Source of the DNA: WVWW01 sp041568335
Lineage (GTDB): Bacteria; Acidobacteriota; Polarisedimenticolia; Polarisedimenticolales; Polarisedimenticolaceae
Length of the DNA: 24,052 bases
NCBI GenBank assembly: GCA_041568335.1
Contig: JBFFZZ010000014.1
Span: forward strand, 1 to 24,052
Direction: 5' to 3'
The first letter of the stretch is position 1, and the number at the start of each line of letters is the position of its first letter. Positions 13,350-21,766 of this stretch are shown here, piece by piece. The notes under the pieces are model-generated. The model was not told where the DNA came from, ran no database searches, and saw only the letters and a program-made list of their open reading frames with translations. The translations under genes were made by a program, and so were the position numbers.

Positions 13350-15239
13350 TTACTGTGGTGACGAGGATCCCGCCGGGTCCCGGTCCTGGCAGGTGCCCTG
13401 CCAGACGCGGCACTCGCCGAGATCGCAGGCGCGCCTCAGCGCCTCGCAGACGTGCGCCGGCGCAGCCCCTTGCCGGAATCGCACGACGCCATCCAGCTCC
13501 CAACCACGCGCCGCGACGGACTCGATGGTCTTGGCCAGCTCGGCGTCCTCGGCGGCGCCCTCCAGGTCCCCCGCCGCGATACGCGCCACGCCCCGATCGA
13601 TGATCAGACCGGGCGGTCCGCCGGAATCGATCGCGGCGTTCAGATCGGCGATGCCCTCGTCGAAACGCTTCAGCCGGACGTGGGCCTCGGCCCGCACCTG
13701 GAGCGCTTCGACCGTGTACGGGTTGGCCGCCAGGAACGGATCGAGGTCGGCGATCGCCTCTTCCCACAAGCCCTGTCGCGCGCGCACGATCCCGCGCTGA
13801 AGACGCGCCTGCGGGTAGGTCGGGTTGATCGCCAGCGCGCGGTCGAGGTCCTGGTGCGCTTCGGGGTATCGATGCTGGGAGAGAAGCAACATCGCGCGGC
13901 CGGTCAGCGACTCCACCGAATCGGGCTTGCAACGCAGCGCCTCGTTGAAGTGACGCGTCGCGAGGTCGGGGCGACCTTCGTCGAGGCCCTCGAGCGCCAG
14001 GCTGTGGTGCGCGAGCCACGAATCGGGGTTGTCCTCGATCGTGCGCGTCCACAACGTCGTCGGGTCGCGGTAGGCCGTCGCCTGGTTCCAGGTCAGCCAG
14101 CCGAGGACGATCAGGAAGACCACACCGACCGGTTTGGACACTCGACTCCATCCGCTCGGCGTTTCCCACCCGTACTCCCCGAGGCCCTCGATGACGAGGA
14201 TCAGGATTCCGACCATCGCCAGGTAGGCGAAGTGGTCGGCGACGAACGAGTAGCGGAACCAGTAGACGTCGAACAGGCCGAGGGCGGGCGCGATCATCAC
14301 GACATAGACCGCAAGCGCCGGCACCGCGGCACGGTGGCGGCTGAACCAGAACGCCACGGCGATCGCGATCGCCAGGGCGGCCAGTGGAGGCCATACCCAG
14401 GCCTCCCGCGCATCCAGATCCCAGCGCGGATAGGTAAAGATGTGCTCGCCCGGACGGATGACCTTGAAGATGTAGAAAAAGAAGGCGTGGGTTCCGATCA
14501 GCACCCGCTCGACCCAGGTGAAATCGAAGTCCCCACCGGCGAGCGCCGCCATCCCCCGCTCCAGACGCACGGCAATGACCCCCAGGACCGCGCCGAAGGC
14601 GACGAACGGGGCAGTGCGCTTCAGATCGGCCCAGCGAAACCCCCCGCGCAGGCGGTAGCCGATGATCGGGATGACGAACGCCGCCGTCGCGACGGCCGTC
14701 TTGCTCAGCACGGCGGCGACGAACAACAGCAGCGCGATGCCGTAGTGCCGGGGGTCCCATCGCTGCGCCTGCAGGGCTCGGGTGAACGACAGCAACGCAC
14801 CCATCACCAGCGCGCCCGAAAGGACGTTCTTCAGCTCGGTGACCCAGGCGACCGATTCGACCTGGATCGGATGCAGCGCGAAGGCGAACGCGATCCACCA
14901 GGGGAAGCGCAGCTCGAGACGGACCAGCAGGAACCCCAGCAAGATCGCGGTCAGCGCATGCAGGGCTACGTTGACCGTGTGATACCCGGCGGGGTTCAAG
15001 CCCCACAGCGCGTGCTGCACGCGGAACGCGCTGAACAGCAGCGGGTAGTACTGCAGTCGCGCCTCGCCGTTCCAGATCGAGGCCCAACCCTGCTCGCCCG
15101 TGACGGCGGGATTCTCGGTCAGCCAGTCGTTGTCGTCCCAGATGAACCCGGCCGATAAAGCGGGGATGTAGGCGACGAACGTCGCGGCGAGCAGCCCCAA
15201 GACAATCAGGGGCGTTCGGCGTGTGGAACGTTCGCCCAT
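13350..15239 (-). CDS. TMTC-like multi-pass membrane protein with C-terminal TPRs
   Basis: This is a 629-residue protein. Residues 1-400 carry about ten membrane helices, beginning with LIVLGLLAATFVAYIPAL. They include the luminal/periplasmic motif FIWDDNDWLTENP (near 33-45) and the loop ALHPIQVESVAWVTELKNVL, both typical of GT-C-type TMTC/PMT-related proteins common in Acidobacteriota and Planctomycetota. Residues about 420-590 form TPR repeats, for example TRHFNEALRCKPDSVESLTGRAM in adjacent pieces, then HQDLDRALAINPTYPQARLQRG. By analogy with TMTC O-mannosyltransferases it may transfer a sugar from a lipid donor to proteins, but bacterial members are uncharacterised. The C-terminus is Cys-rich (VCEALRRACDLGECRVWQGTC). 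The ATG at 15239 matches where homology begins; no good Shine-Dalgarno sequence is seen, and an upstream GTG is possible. The methyltransferase follows 12 bases downstream. Confidence 0.82.
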   Translation of the reverse strand: MGERSTRRTPLIVLGLLAATFVAYIPALSAGFIWDDNDWLTENPAVTGEQGWASIWNGEARLQYYPLLFSAFRVQHALWGLNPAGYHTVNVALHALTAILLGFLLVRLELRFPWWIAFAFALHPIQVESVAWVTELKNVLSGALVMGALLSFTRALQAQRWDPRHYGIALLLFVAAVLSKTAVATAAFVIPIIGYRLRGGFRWADLKRTAPFVAFGAVLGVIAVRLERGMAALAGGDFDFTWVERVLIGTHAFFFYIFKVIRPGEHIFTYPRWDLDAREAWVWPPLAALAIAIAVAFWFSRHRAAVPALAVYVVMIAPALGLFDVYWFRYSFVADHFAYLAMVGILILVIEGLGEYGWETPSGWSRVSKPVGVVFLIVLGWLTWNQATAYRDPTTLWTRTIEDNPDSWLAHHSLALEGLDEGRPDLATRHFNEALRCKPDSVESLTGRAMLLLSQHRYPEAHQDLDRALAINPTYPQARLQRGIVRARQGLWEEAIADLDPFLAANPYTVEALQVRAEAHVRLKRFDEGIADLNAAIDSGGPPGLIIDRGVARIAAGDLEGAAEDAELAKTIESVAARGWELDGVVRFRQGAAPAHVCEALRRACDLGECRVWQGTCQDRDPAGSSSPQ

Positions 15240-15270
15240 GCCGGGGGAGCGTACCACTTCGCGACCGGGG

Positions 15271-15924
15271 TCAGCTTTGCGTTGACCCCACACCGACGGG
15301 GCACGCGACTCCGGTGCCGCCGAGCCCGCAATATCCGCCGGGGTTCTTCGCCAGGTACTGCTGGTGGTCGTCCTCGGCGAAGTAGAACTCGCCGGCGTCG
15401 AGGATCTCGGTGGTGATCGCCTCGTGACCGGCGGCGCGGAGCGGTTCCTGATACGCCGCGAGCGAAGCCTCGGCGGCGGCGCGTTGCGCGTCGTCGTAGA
15501 CGTAGATCCCCGAGCGGTACTGCGTGCCGCGGTCGTTGCCCTGCCGCATCCCCTGGGTCGGGTCGTGGTTCTCCCAGAAGATCGTGAGCAACGCCTCGTA
15601 GCTCGTCTTTGCGGGATCGTAGACGACACGCACGACCTCGTTGTGCCCGGTCATGCCGGTGCACACTTCGGAGTAGGTCGGGTTGGGGGTCGACCCCGCG
15701 GAGTACCCCACCGCGGTCGAGTGCACGCCGTCGGCCTCCCAGAACTTGCGCTCGGCGCCCCAGAAGCAGCCCATCCCGAACATGGCGAGCTTCATGCCCT
15801 CGAACGCTCCGTCCAGCGGCGTCCCGAGAACGTGGTGCTTGGCCGCCACGGGCATCTTCTCCGTCCGGCCCGGAAGGGCCTCGGACGGGTCGGGCATCTC
15901 GAGTTTCTTGCGATCGAAGAACAT
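15271..15924 (-). CDS. msrA: peptide methionine-S-sulfoxide reductase
   Basis: This is a 217-residue MsrA, which reduces methionine-(S)-sulfoxide in proteins with electrons from thioredoxin. The catalytic motif GCFWG contains Cys53. The substrate pocket and core follow: GVHSTAVGYSAGSTPNPTYSEV, then GHNEVVRVVYDP, then FWENHDPTQGMRQGNDRGTQYRS. The C-terminus GYCGLGGTGVACPVG holds two resolving Cys residues, as in the E. coli type, and the length is the same as that type. The ATG at 15924 has AGGAG 6 bases upstream. A longer in-frame reading to 16257 adds a low-complexity basic extension and overlaps the divergent gene, so it was not used. It is divergent from the zinc-ribbon protease across about 104 bases. 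Confidence 0.96.
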   Translation of the reverse strand: MFFDRKKLEMPDPSEALPGRTEKMPVAAKHHVLGTPLDGAFEGMKLAMFGMGCFWGAERKFWEADGVHSTAVGYSAGSTPNPTYSEVCTGMTGHNEVVRVVYDPAKTSYEALLTIFWENHDPTQGMRQGNDRGTQYRSGIYVYDDAQRAAAEASLAAYQEPLRAAGHEAITTEILDAGEFYFAEDDHQQYLAKNPGGYCGLGGTGVACPVGVGSTQS

Positions 15925-15930
15925 GCGGGG

Positions 15931-15935
15931 CTCCT
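15931..15935 (-). promoter_or_regulatory. ribosome binding site deciding the msrA start
   Basis: AGGAG on the minus strand, 6 bases before the ATG at 15924. It favours this start over upstream in-frame codons. Confidence 0.55.
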
Positions 15936-16028
15936 GGATGGGTTGGGGATCATCGTAGTGAACATTCGGACGGTCGTCGATGTTCCAGCCACTTGACCGC
16001 CTGTGGGCCCCGCCCCAGATTGGCCGGG

Positions 16029-16958
16029 ATGGGGAACTGCCCGAAATGCTCCTATGCGGTTGCCGTGCCGGCCGTCGAGTGCCCGCGCTGCGGTGTCGTC
16101 TTCGCGCGGCTCGAGGAGGCCGCCGGGCGCCCGGTGCCCAACGTGACCGTGACGGCCGAGGGCGCCCCGGCACCGGGACGGATCGACGCCGACGTGCAAA
16201 AAACGGTGCTGATCGGCGGTGTGCTGGCCGCACTCGTCCTGGCGTTCCCGTTTCCACGCTTCGTCTTCAGCTACATGGGCATCCTGCTGCACGAATTCGG
16301 CCACACCGTCGCGGCCTGGCTCTTCGGCTACCCCGCGATCCCGGCGTTCAACTTCGCGCACGGCGGCGGGGTCACCTCGATCGAGGATCGGCAGTGGCCG
16401 CTGATGCTGCTGTGGCTCGCGGGGGTCTGCTGGTTGTTGTGGCGCTACCGTCATCATCGGCCGGCGTGGCCGCTGCTGGCGCTTCCCACCGCGTTGTACC
16501 TCGCGCTCGCGGTCACGCGCGTGCACGAGATCGTCATCACCTTCATGGGCCACGGCATGGAGCTGACGATTGCCGGGGTGTTTCTCTACCGCGCGTTGAG
16601 CGGGTCCGCGGTCCGGCACGCGATCGAGAGACCGCTTTACGCCTTCCTCGGTCTGTTCCTCATCGTCGGCGAAATGGGCTTCGCCTGGGGGCTCGCGACC
16701 AACCGGACGAAGCAGATCGAATACGGCATCGAGCTGAGCGGGATTCCCAACGACTGGCTGCGCATCGCGGACCGCTTGGGCACCGACCTACCCACGGCGG
16801 CCGGGGCGTACCTGTTCCTGACGCCGATCCCCGTGGCGCTGGCCTACGTCTTCTTCCGCTACCGCGAGCGGTTCTTCGATTCGATCGGCCGGCGGCTGCG
16901 GCTCGATCTGGACACCACACGGCTGACCGCGCGCAAGCGCGACGCCGTCGGGGCGTGA
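16029..16958 (+). CDS. membrane zinc metalloprotease-like protein (HExxH, M50-type) with N-terminal zinc ribbon
   Basis: This 309-residue protein opens with a zinc ribbon, Cys4-x2-Cys7 and Cys18-x2-Cys21 (MGNCPKCSYA, ECPRCGVVF). It is followed by a flexible linker and about seven membrane segments. The motif LLHEFGHTVAAW (His88, Glu89, His92) lies in a hydrophobic helix, as in M50/site-2-protease relatives. A further Gly-His-Gly (FMGHGMEL) and a His-Glu pair (VHEIVITF) in later helices could supply other ligands. The canonical NxxPxxxLDG motif of M50 proteases was not seen, so the family assignment is approximate and proteolytic activity is unproven. The start is the first ATG in frame before the ribbon; its Shine-Dalgarno sequence is poor. 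It ends one base before the stop of the convergent VPS10 gene. Confidence 0.72.
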   Translation: MGNCPKCSYAVAVPAVECPRCGVVFARLEEAAGRPVPNVTVTAEGAPAPGRIDADVQKTVLIGGVLAALVLAFPFPRFVFSYMGILLHEFGHTVAAWLFGYPAIPAFNFAHGGGVTSIEDRQWPLMLLWLAGVCWLLWRYRHHRPAWPLLALPTALYLALAVTRVHEIVITFMGHGMELTIAGVFLYRALSGSAVRHAIERPLYAFLGLFLIVGEMGFAWGLATNRTKQIEYGIELSGIPNDWLRIADRLGTDLPTAAGAYLFLTPIPVALAYVFFRYRERFFDSIGRRLRLDLDTTRLTARKRDAVGA

Positions 16959-16959
16959 C

Positions 16960-19900
16960 CTACTCGTCGACCCCCTTCGACGGGAACACCGCCGGTCGAC
17001 CCAGCTCCGCGACCTTGGCGTTGAACGCCGCCAGGTCGGTGTCGAAGATCTCCTTCAGCTCGGCAAGGTAACCGTCGAGCTCGGCGCGGAGCTCCTCGAA
17101 CCGTTCGACCGAGGCGTCGGTCGGCCGCGCCTGGGCGCTCTCCACCGTGCTCTTCAAACCGAGGAACTGGCCGTCGATCCCGGGGCGGAAGTTCAACACG
17201 TCCTGCGACGACTCGGATCGGTACTGGTGGATCTTCTCCTCGGCTTCGGTCAGCTTCTTGCCCAGCTCCTTGGCCATCTCGCCGAGCTCGTCGCCGTGAC
17301 CGGCCGCCTCGTGACGCGCGGCGACCCCCTTCGCCTGCTCGCGCACGTCGCGCAGCTGCTTCACCCCGCGATGGGCATCGGACAGCGCCTCCCAGATCTT
17401 CTTGGAGAGCTCGAACTGTGCCTCGTAGTCCGCCTGGGGCACGTTCAGCCGCGGGTCACCGTGGATCGCGAAATCGCGCGTCTCGCTCCAGTCGCCGACG
17501 GTCATGCGCACACGGTACGAGCCCGGTGGGACCGCCGGGCCCGCAGGCGAGCCCCACATGATCGCCTTGTCGGCGATCTCGGCATCGGGCATCCGTCCGT
17601 TCCAGACCCACCGGTTCATGCCCTCCTCGGTGGTGAGCTTGCCGGCCCCGCCACCGCCGCCGAAGAAGGCCGCAAACGGGTTGGGCGCGCGTTTTTCCTT
17701 TTCGGTACTGGACATCGCGCGCATCACGTTTCCATCGACGTCGAGCATCTCGATCTTGATCCCGGTCTTCTCGTCGTGGCCGGCCGGCACGAGGTAACGC
17801 ACGACCGTACCGAGCGGCGCGTTCTGTCCGCCGCCGCCGCGACCACCGCCGCCCGAGAACAGCGTCACGTCGCGTGGGGTGAAGAGGTGGTAACTCTTGC
17901 CGTCGATCGAGTCGTCCCACTGGTGCAACGGGGTCAGGTCGTCGAGGATCCAGAACCCGCGGCCCTGGGTCGCGACGACGAGATCGAGCTCCTTGACCTG
18001 CATGTCGGTGATCGGCGTGACCGGCATGTTCTGCCGGAACGTCTGCCAGTGCGCTCCATCGTCGAACGACACGTAGACGCCGAACTCGGTCCCGGCATAG
18101 AGCAGTCCCTTGCGCTCGGGGTCCTCGCGAACGACACGGGTGAAGTGGTTCCCGGGGATCCCGTTCTTGCCGTCGGTCAACAAGGCCCAGGTCTTGCCGA
18201 AATCGTCGGTACGGAAAATGTACGGCGCGAAGTCGTCGAACTTGTACTTCGTCACGGCGAGGAAGGCGCGCCCCTCGTCGTGCGCCGACAGCTCGATCAT
18301 GTTGACCTGGCCCCATTCGGGCATCTTCCTCGGCGTGACCTCTTCCCAGCTCCCGCCTGCATTTCGCGAAAGGTGCACGCGGCCGTCGTCGGTGCCGGCC
18401 CACAGCAAGCCGCGACGGTGCGGTGATTCCTCGAACGCGAAGACCGTGCCGTAGACCTCGACCCCGGTGATGTCGCGGGTGATCGGCCCGCCCGCGAAAC
18501 CCATCTTCTCGTCGTCGTTGCGCGACAGGTCGGGGCTGATCGTCTCCCACGACTGCCCGTCGTCGCGAGTGCGGTGCACGTACTGCGACGTGTGGTAGAG
18601 CGTGCGTTTGTCGTGGGGCGAGAGACGGATCGGAGCGTTCCACTGGAAGCGGTACTTCAACTCGCGTGTCGCCATCCCGATCGCGACCTGCGGCCAGGCG
18701 ATGATGTTGCGGTTCTGGCCCGTCGCATGGTCGTACCGGGTGATGTAGCCGCCGTACGACCCCGCGTAGCTGATGTTCGGGTTGTCCGGATCGATCGCGA
18801 CGTGACCGGACTCGCCGCCGCCGATGACCCACCAGTCCTGTCGGGTGATCGAGCCGCCGCCGACGCGGCTGGCGATGGTGACACAGGAATTGTCCTGCTG
18901 GCAGCCGTAGACGCGGTAGGGGAACTGATTGTCGACGCTGACGCGATAGAACTCTCCGGTCGGCTGGTTGGCCTGCGTCGACCACGAGGCTCCGCCGTTG
19001 TAGCTGACGTTCGCGCCGCCGTCGTTGGCCTGCACCATGACGTCCGGTTGATCCGGGTTGATCCACATGTCGTGGTTGTCACCGTGCGGGGTGCGGATGC
19101 GGTCGAAGCTCTTGCCCCCATCGGTCGAGCGCCAGAACTGCACGTTGTTGATGTAAACGGTCTCCCCGTCCTGCGGGTCGGCGTCGACGTGCGTGTAGTA
19201 CCAGGCGCGCTGGAGGAAATTGCGATCGGAGTTGATCAGACGGAAGCTGTCGCCGCCGTCGTCCGAGCGATAGAGGCCGCCCTTTTTCTCGGCTTCGACC
19301 AGCGCGTAGACACGGCCACGCCGGCCGCCCGACACCGAGACCGAGATCTTGCCCAGGGTCTCCTTCGGAAGTCCCTTGGTGAGCCGCTCCCAGCTGTCGC
19401 CGCCATCGGTCGAGCGCCACACCCCGCTGTCCTCACCGCCGGAGATCAGCGTCCACGGCTTGCGCTCGGCCTGCCACATCGCCGCGAACAGGACGCGGGG
19501 GTTGTAGGGGTCCATCGCGAGATCGACGGCCCCGGTGTGATCGGTTTCGCCGAGAACTTTCTCCCAGGTGTCGCCACCGTCCTTCGAGCGGTACACGCCG
19601 CGCTCCTCGTTGGGTCCGAAGATGTGACCGAGCGCCGCGACGTAGACCAGGTTCGCGTCGTCGGGGTGCACGAGGATCTCGCCGATCTGGCCGGCCTCGG
19701 GCAGGCCGATCTTCTTCCAGCTCGCGCCCGCATCGGTCGAGCGGTACATCCCGTTGCCGGGAGAGATGTTGCCTCGCGGGCATGCCGAGCCGGTCCCGAC
19801 GTAGACCACGTTCGAATCCGATTCGGCCACGGCGATCGCGCCGATCGAGGCCGCGGTCAACGTGTCATCCGCCACGGGACGCCAGATCGCACCACCATCG

Positions 19901-20157
19901 GTCGTCTTCCACACACCGCCGCCCGTCGTGCCCATGTAGAAGGTGTCTCGTTGACCCGACACACCGGCGACGGCGGTCGACCGGCCACCGCGGTACGGCC
20001 CGATGCTGCGGTACTCGACCTTCTCGAGCAGCTTGCCGTGAACGACGATATTCTTGTTGTCGGTCTCGGGCTCGTTTTTCTTCTTGGCGGACACGACCGG
20101 CAACGCGAGACCGATCGCGAGAAGGACCACGAAACAACCTGGCAGACCACGCCTCAT
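16960..20157 (-). CDS. secreted VPS10/sortilin-like BNR beta-propeller protein
   Basis: This is a 1065-residue exported protein. Residues 1-24 are a signal peptide (MRRGLPGCFVVLLAIGLALP, then VVSA). Residues about 40-740 are built of repeated Asp-box/BNR blades: GVWKTTDGGAIW, GMYRSTDAGASW, GVYRSKDGGDTW, GVWRSTDGGDSW, GLYRSDDGGDSF and more. They resemble the ten-bladed VPS10 propeller and are annotated widely as 'glycosyl hydrolase' or 'sortilin-like', without proven activity. Two Gly-rich loops interrupt the later part (GGGGRGGGGQN and FFGGGGGAGKL). A Pro/Gly beta-sandwich segment (PPGSYRVRMTVGDWSETRDF) and a long C-terminal coiled-coil-like helix region (about 930-1040) follow. The ATG at 20157 overlaps the decarboxylase stop (ATGA) and has GAGGGG 7 bases upstream. 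A longer reading to 20205 would add 16 residues before the signal peptide. Confidence 0.87.
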   Translation of the reverse strand: MRRGLPGCFVVLLAIGLALPVVSAKKKNEPETDNKNIVVHGKLLEKVEYRSIGPYRGGRSTAVAGVSGQRDTFYMGTTGGGVWKTTDGGAIWRPVADDTLTAASIGAIAVAESDSNVVYVGTGSACPRGNISPGNGMYRSTDAGASWKKIGLPEAGQIGEILVHPDDANLVYVAALGHIFGPNEERGVYRSKDGGDTWEKVLGETDHTGAVDLAMDPYNPRVLFAAMWQAERKPWTLISGGEDSGVWRSTDGGDSWERLTKGLPKETLGKISVSVSGGRRGRVYALVEAEKKGGLYRSDDGGDSFRLINSDRNFLQRAWYYTHVDADPQDGETVYINNVQFWRSTDGGKSFDRIRTPHGDNHDMWINPDQPDVMVQANDGGANVSYNGGASWSTQANQPTGEFYRVSVDNQFPYRVYGCQQDNSCVTIASRVGGGSITRQDWWVIGGGESGHVAIDPDNPNISYAGSYGGYITRYDHATGQNRNIIAWPQVAIGMATRELKYRFQWNAPIRLSPHDKRTLYHTSQYVHRTRDDGQSWETISPDLSRNDDEKMGFAGGPITRDITGVEVYGTVFAFEESPHRRGLLWAGTDDGRVHLSRNAGGSWEEVTPRKMPEWGQVNMIELSAHDEGRAFLAVTKYKFDDFAPYIFRTDDFGKTWALLTDGKNGIPGNHFTRVVREDPERKGLLYAGTEFGVYVSFDDGAHWQTFRQNMPVTPITDMQVKELDLVVATQGRGFWILDDLTPLHQWDDSIDGKSYHLFTPRDVTLFSGGGGRGGGGQNAPLGTVVRYLVPAGHDEKTGIKIEMLDVDGNVMRAMSSTEKEKRAPNPFAAFFGGGGGAGKLTTEEGMNRWVWNGRMPDAEIADKAIMWGSPAGPAVPPGSYRVRMTVGDWSETRDFAIHGDPRLNVPQADYEAQFELSKKIWEALSDAHRGVKQLRDVREQAKGVAARHEAAGHGDELGEMAKELGKKLTEAEEKIHQYRSESSQDVLNFRPGIDGQFLGLKSTVESAQARPTDASVERFEELRAELDGYLAELKEIFDTDLAAFNAKVAELGRPAVFPSKGVDE

Positions 20158-21698
20158 GAGCTTGCCCCTCGTTTTGAATGGTCGGATGAGGCGCGAGTAT
20201 GGCACAGGCTTCCCGACGGCGGAACCGACCTAGTCAGGTGCGCGGCGTGCTTCAAGACGATGCCGGGGAGCGCCTCGGCATCCGCGAGCGTGGTACGGAA
20301 GTTGACGACGCAGGGACGCAGCGCGAAGCGGCCGTTGACGACGGCGTTCGAGAGGAACAGCTCTCCGGAAGCCTTGAGCTTTTCCAGCAACCGGGTGTTG
20401 ATCTCGTTGAGCCAGGCCTCCCGGTCGGTCACCCCGCTGGGGGTCGCCTCCGGCGCGTAGCGGAACGTCGTGATGCTCAGATCGTGTCCGAGAGCTTCCA
20501 GTTCGGGCGCGCGGTCGACGGCCTCGTAGATCGCCCGCGCGACGCGGCAATCGTCGCCGATCATCGTCTCGTAGCCGCGACGTCCCGCCTGGCGCAGCCC
20601 CAGCCAGACCTTGAGCGCGCGGAACCCACGTGAGTTCTGCAGTCCGATCTCGTAATAGTTGATCCGCGGGTCGGCCTCCTCGCCGCCGAAGTGGTAGTAG
20701 TCCGGCGTGTAGGAAAAAGCGTCGGGCAACGTTCGGGCGTCGCGCACGAGCGTGCAACCCGCCTCGAGCGGCGCGTAAAGCCACTTGTGCGGATCGACGG
20801 CAACCGAGTCGGCACGCTCGAGTCCGTTGAACCGATCGCGGAGCTCCGGCACCACCGCGGCAAGGACGCCGTAGGCGCCGTCGACGTGAAACCACATGTC
20901 TTCGCGCGCCGCGATGTCGGCGAGCCGTGCGAGATCGTCGATCGCGCCGGTCGAGACGGATCCACCGGTGCCGACGATGAGGAACGGCCGGTCACCTGTG
21001 GCGCGATCGGAGCGGATCGCCTCTTCAAGCTTGTCGGGAACGATGCGGCCCCGCTCGTCGACGTCGATCCAGCGCAGGCTGTCGGTCCCCAGACCCGAGA
21101 TGTCCGTCGCCTTTTGCAACCAGGTGTGCGTCTCGCTCGAGGCGTAGACCATCGGGCGCTCCGTCGCGCCGATCAAACCGGCGCTTCGTATGTCGGCACC
21201 GAGCCGGTTACGCCGCGCCGCCAGGAACGCGGTGATGTTGGCCATGTTGCCGCCGCTGACGAGCAGGCCTCCTCCGACCGGGTAGCCCATCAGCTCGCCG
21301 ATCCAGCGCACGGTCTGGCCCTCGATCTCGCTGGCCACGGCCGAGAGCTGCCAGCCGCCCAGGTTGGGGTTGACGCTTGCGGCGAGCAGATCGGCGAGCG
21401 CACCGATCGGCGCCGCGGACGACGTGATGTAGCCGAGGAAGTTGGGATGGCCGTTGAAACAGGAGTGATCGAAGAGCGTGCGTGCCGTTTCGTCGATCAA
21501 CGCCGCCGCATCCTCGCCCTCGTGCGGCAGCTCGGTTGGCAGGAGGGCGCGCACCTCGGTCGGTGTCAGGTCGCGATTGACCGGCCGGTCGCGGATCGAG
21601 TCGAGCAGCTCGGCGACGTGGTCGACGGCGCGGTAGCCCAGCTCACGAAAGCGGGCGCCGTTCATCTCGAGAGGGACTTCGCGAGCGTCGTCGGACAT
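20154..21698 (-). CDS. group II PLP-dependent decarboxylase (aromatic-L-amino-acid decarboxylase-like)
   Basis: This is a 514-residue pyridoxal-phosphate enzyme of the aromatic amino acid/glutamate/histidine decarboxylase family. Seen: NGHPNFLGYITSSAAPIGAL near the active-site entrance, VSGGNMANITAFLAAR for phosphate binding, SSETHTWLQKA with the cofactor-stacking His191, MWFHVDGAYGVLA with the PLP-pyridine Asp273, and the Schiff-base lysine in DPHKWLY (Lys305). Substrate specificity (Trp, Tyr, DOPA, phenylalanine or others) cannot be fixed by eye. The ATG at 21698 has a near-perfect Shine-Dalgarno sequence, AGGAGGT, 4 bases upstream; a start at 21728 lacks this. The last 20 or so residues (SGSLCHTRASSDHSKRGASS) look unconserved. 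Its stop overlaps the start of the VPS10 gene, so the two are translationally coupled. Confidence 0.92.
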   Translation of the reverse strand: MSDDAREVPLEMNGARFRELGYRAVDHVAELLDSIRDRPVNRDLTPTEVRALLPTELPHEGEDAAALIDETARTLFDHSCFNGHPNFLGYITSSAAPIGALADLLAASVNPNLGGWQLSAVASEIEGQTVRWIGELMGYPVGGGLLVSGGNMANITAFLAARRNRLGADIRSAGLIGATERPMVYASSETHTWLQKATDISGLGTDSLRWIDVDERGRIVPDKLEEAIRSDRATGDRPFLIVGTGGSVSTGAIDDLARLADIAAREDMWFHVDGAYGVLAAVVPELRDRFNGLERADSVAVDPHKWLYAPLEAGCTLVRDARTLPDAFSYTPDYYHFGGEEADPRINYYEIGLQNSRGFRALKVWLGLRQAGRRGYETMIGDDCRVARAIYEAVDRAPELEALGHDLSITTFRYAPEATPSGVTDREAWLNEINTRLLEKLKASGELFLSNAVVNGRFALRPCVVNFRTTLADAEALPGIVLKHAAHLTRSVPPSGSLCHTRASSDHSKRGASS

Positions 21699-21702
21699 CG
21701 TG

Positions 21703-21709
21703 ACCTCCT
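21703..21709 (-). promoter_or_regulatory. strong ribosome binding site of the decarboxylase gene
   Basis: AGGAGGT on the minus strand, 4 bases before the ATG at 21698. It decides the start against the in-frame ATG at 21728, which lies upstream of the site. Confidence 0.65.
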
Positions 21710-21766
21710 GGCAAAGGATGTCCGGCACTTTAGCAGCCGAAATCGACGCGAAAGGGACGCAGGGCG

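Noticed and set aside
13452..15158. 568-codon plus-strand open frame
   Set aside because: Antisense shadow of the TMTC-like gene; low-complexity charged composition and no family match.
15925..16257. N-terminal extension of msrA
   Set aside because: Low-complexity basic sequence overlapping the divergent protease gene; AGGAG supports the ATG at 15924.
18574..20460. 628-codon plus-strand open frame
   Set aside because: Antisense shadow of the VPS10/BNR gene and the end of the decarboxylase; no recognisable motif.
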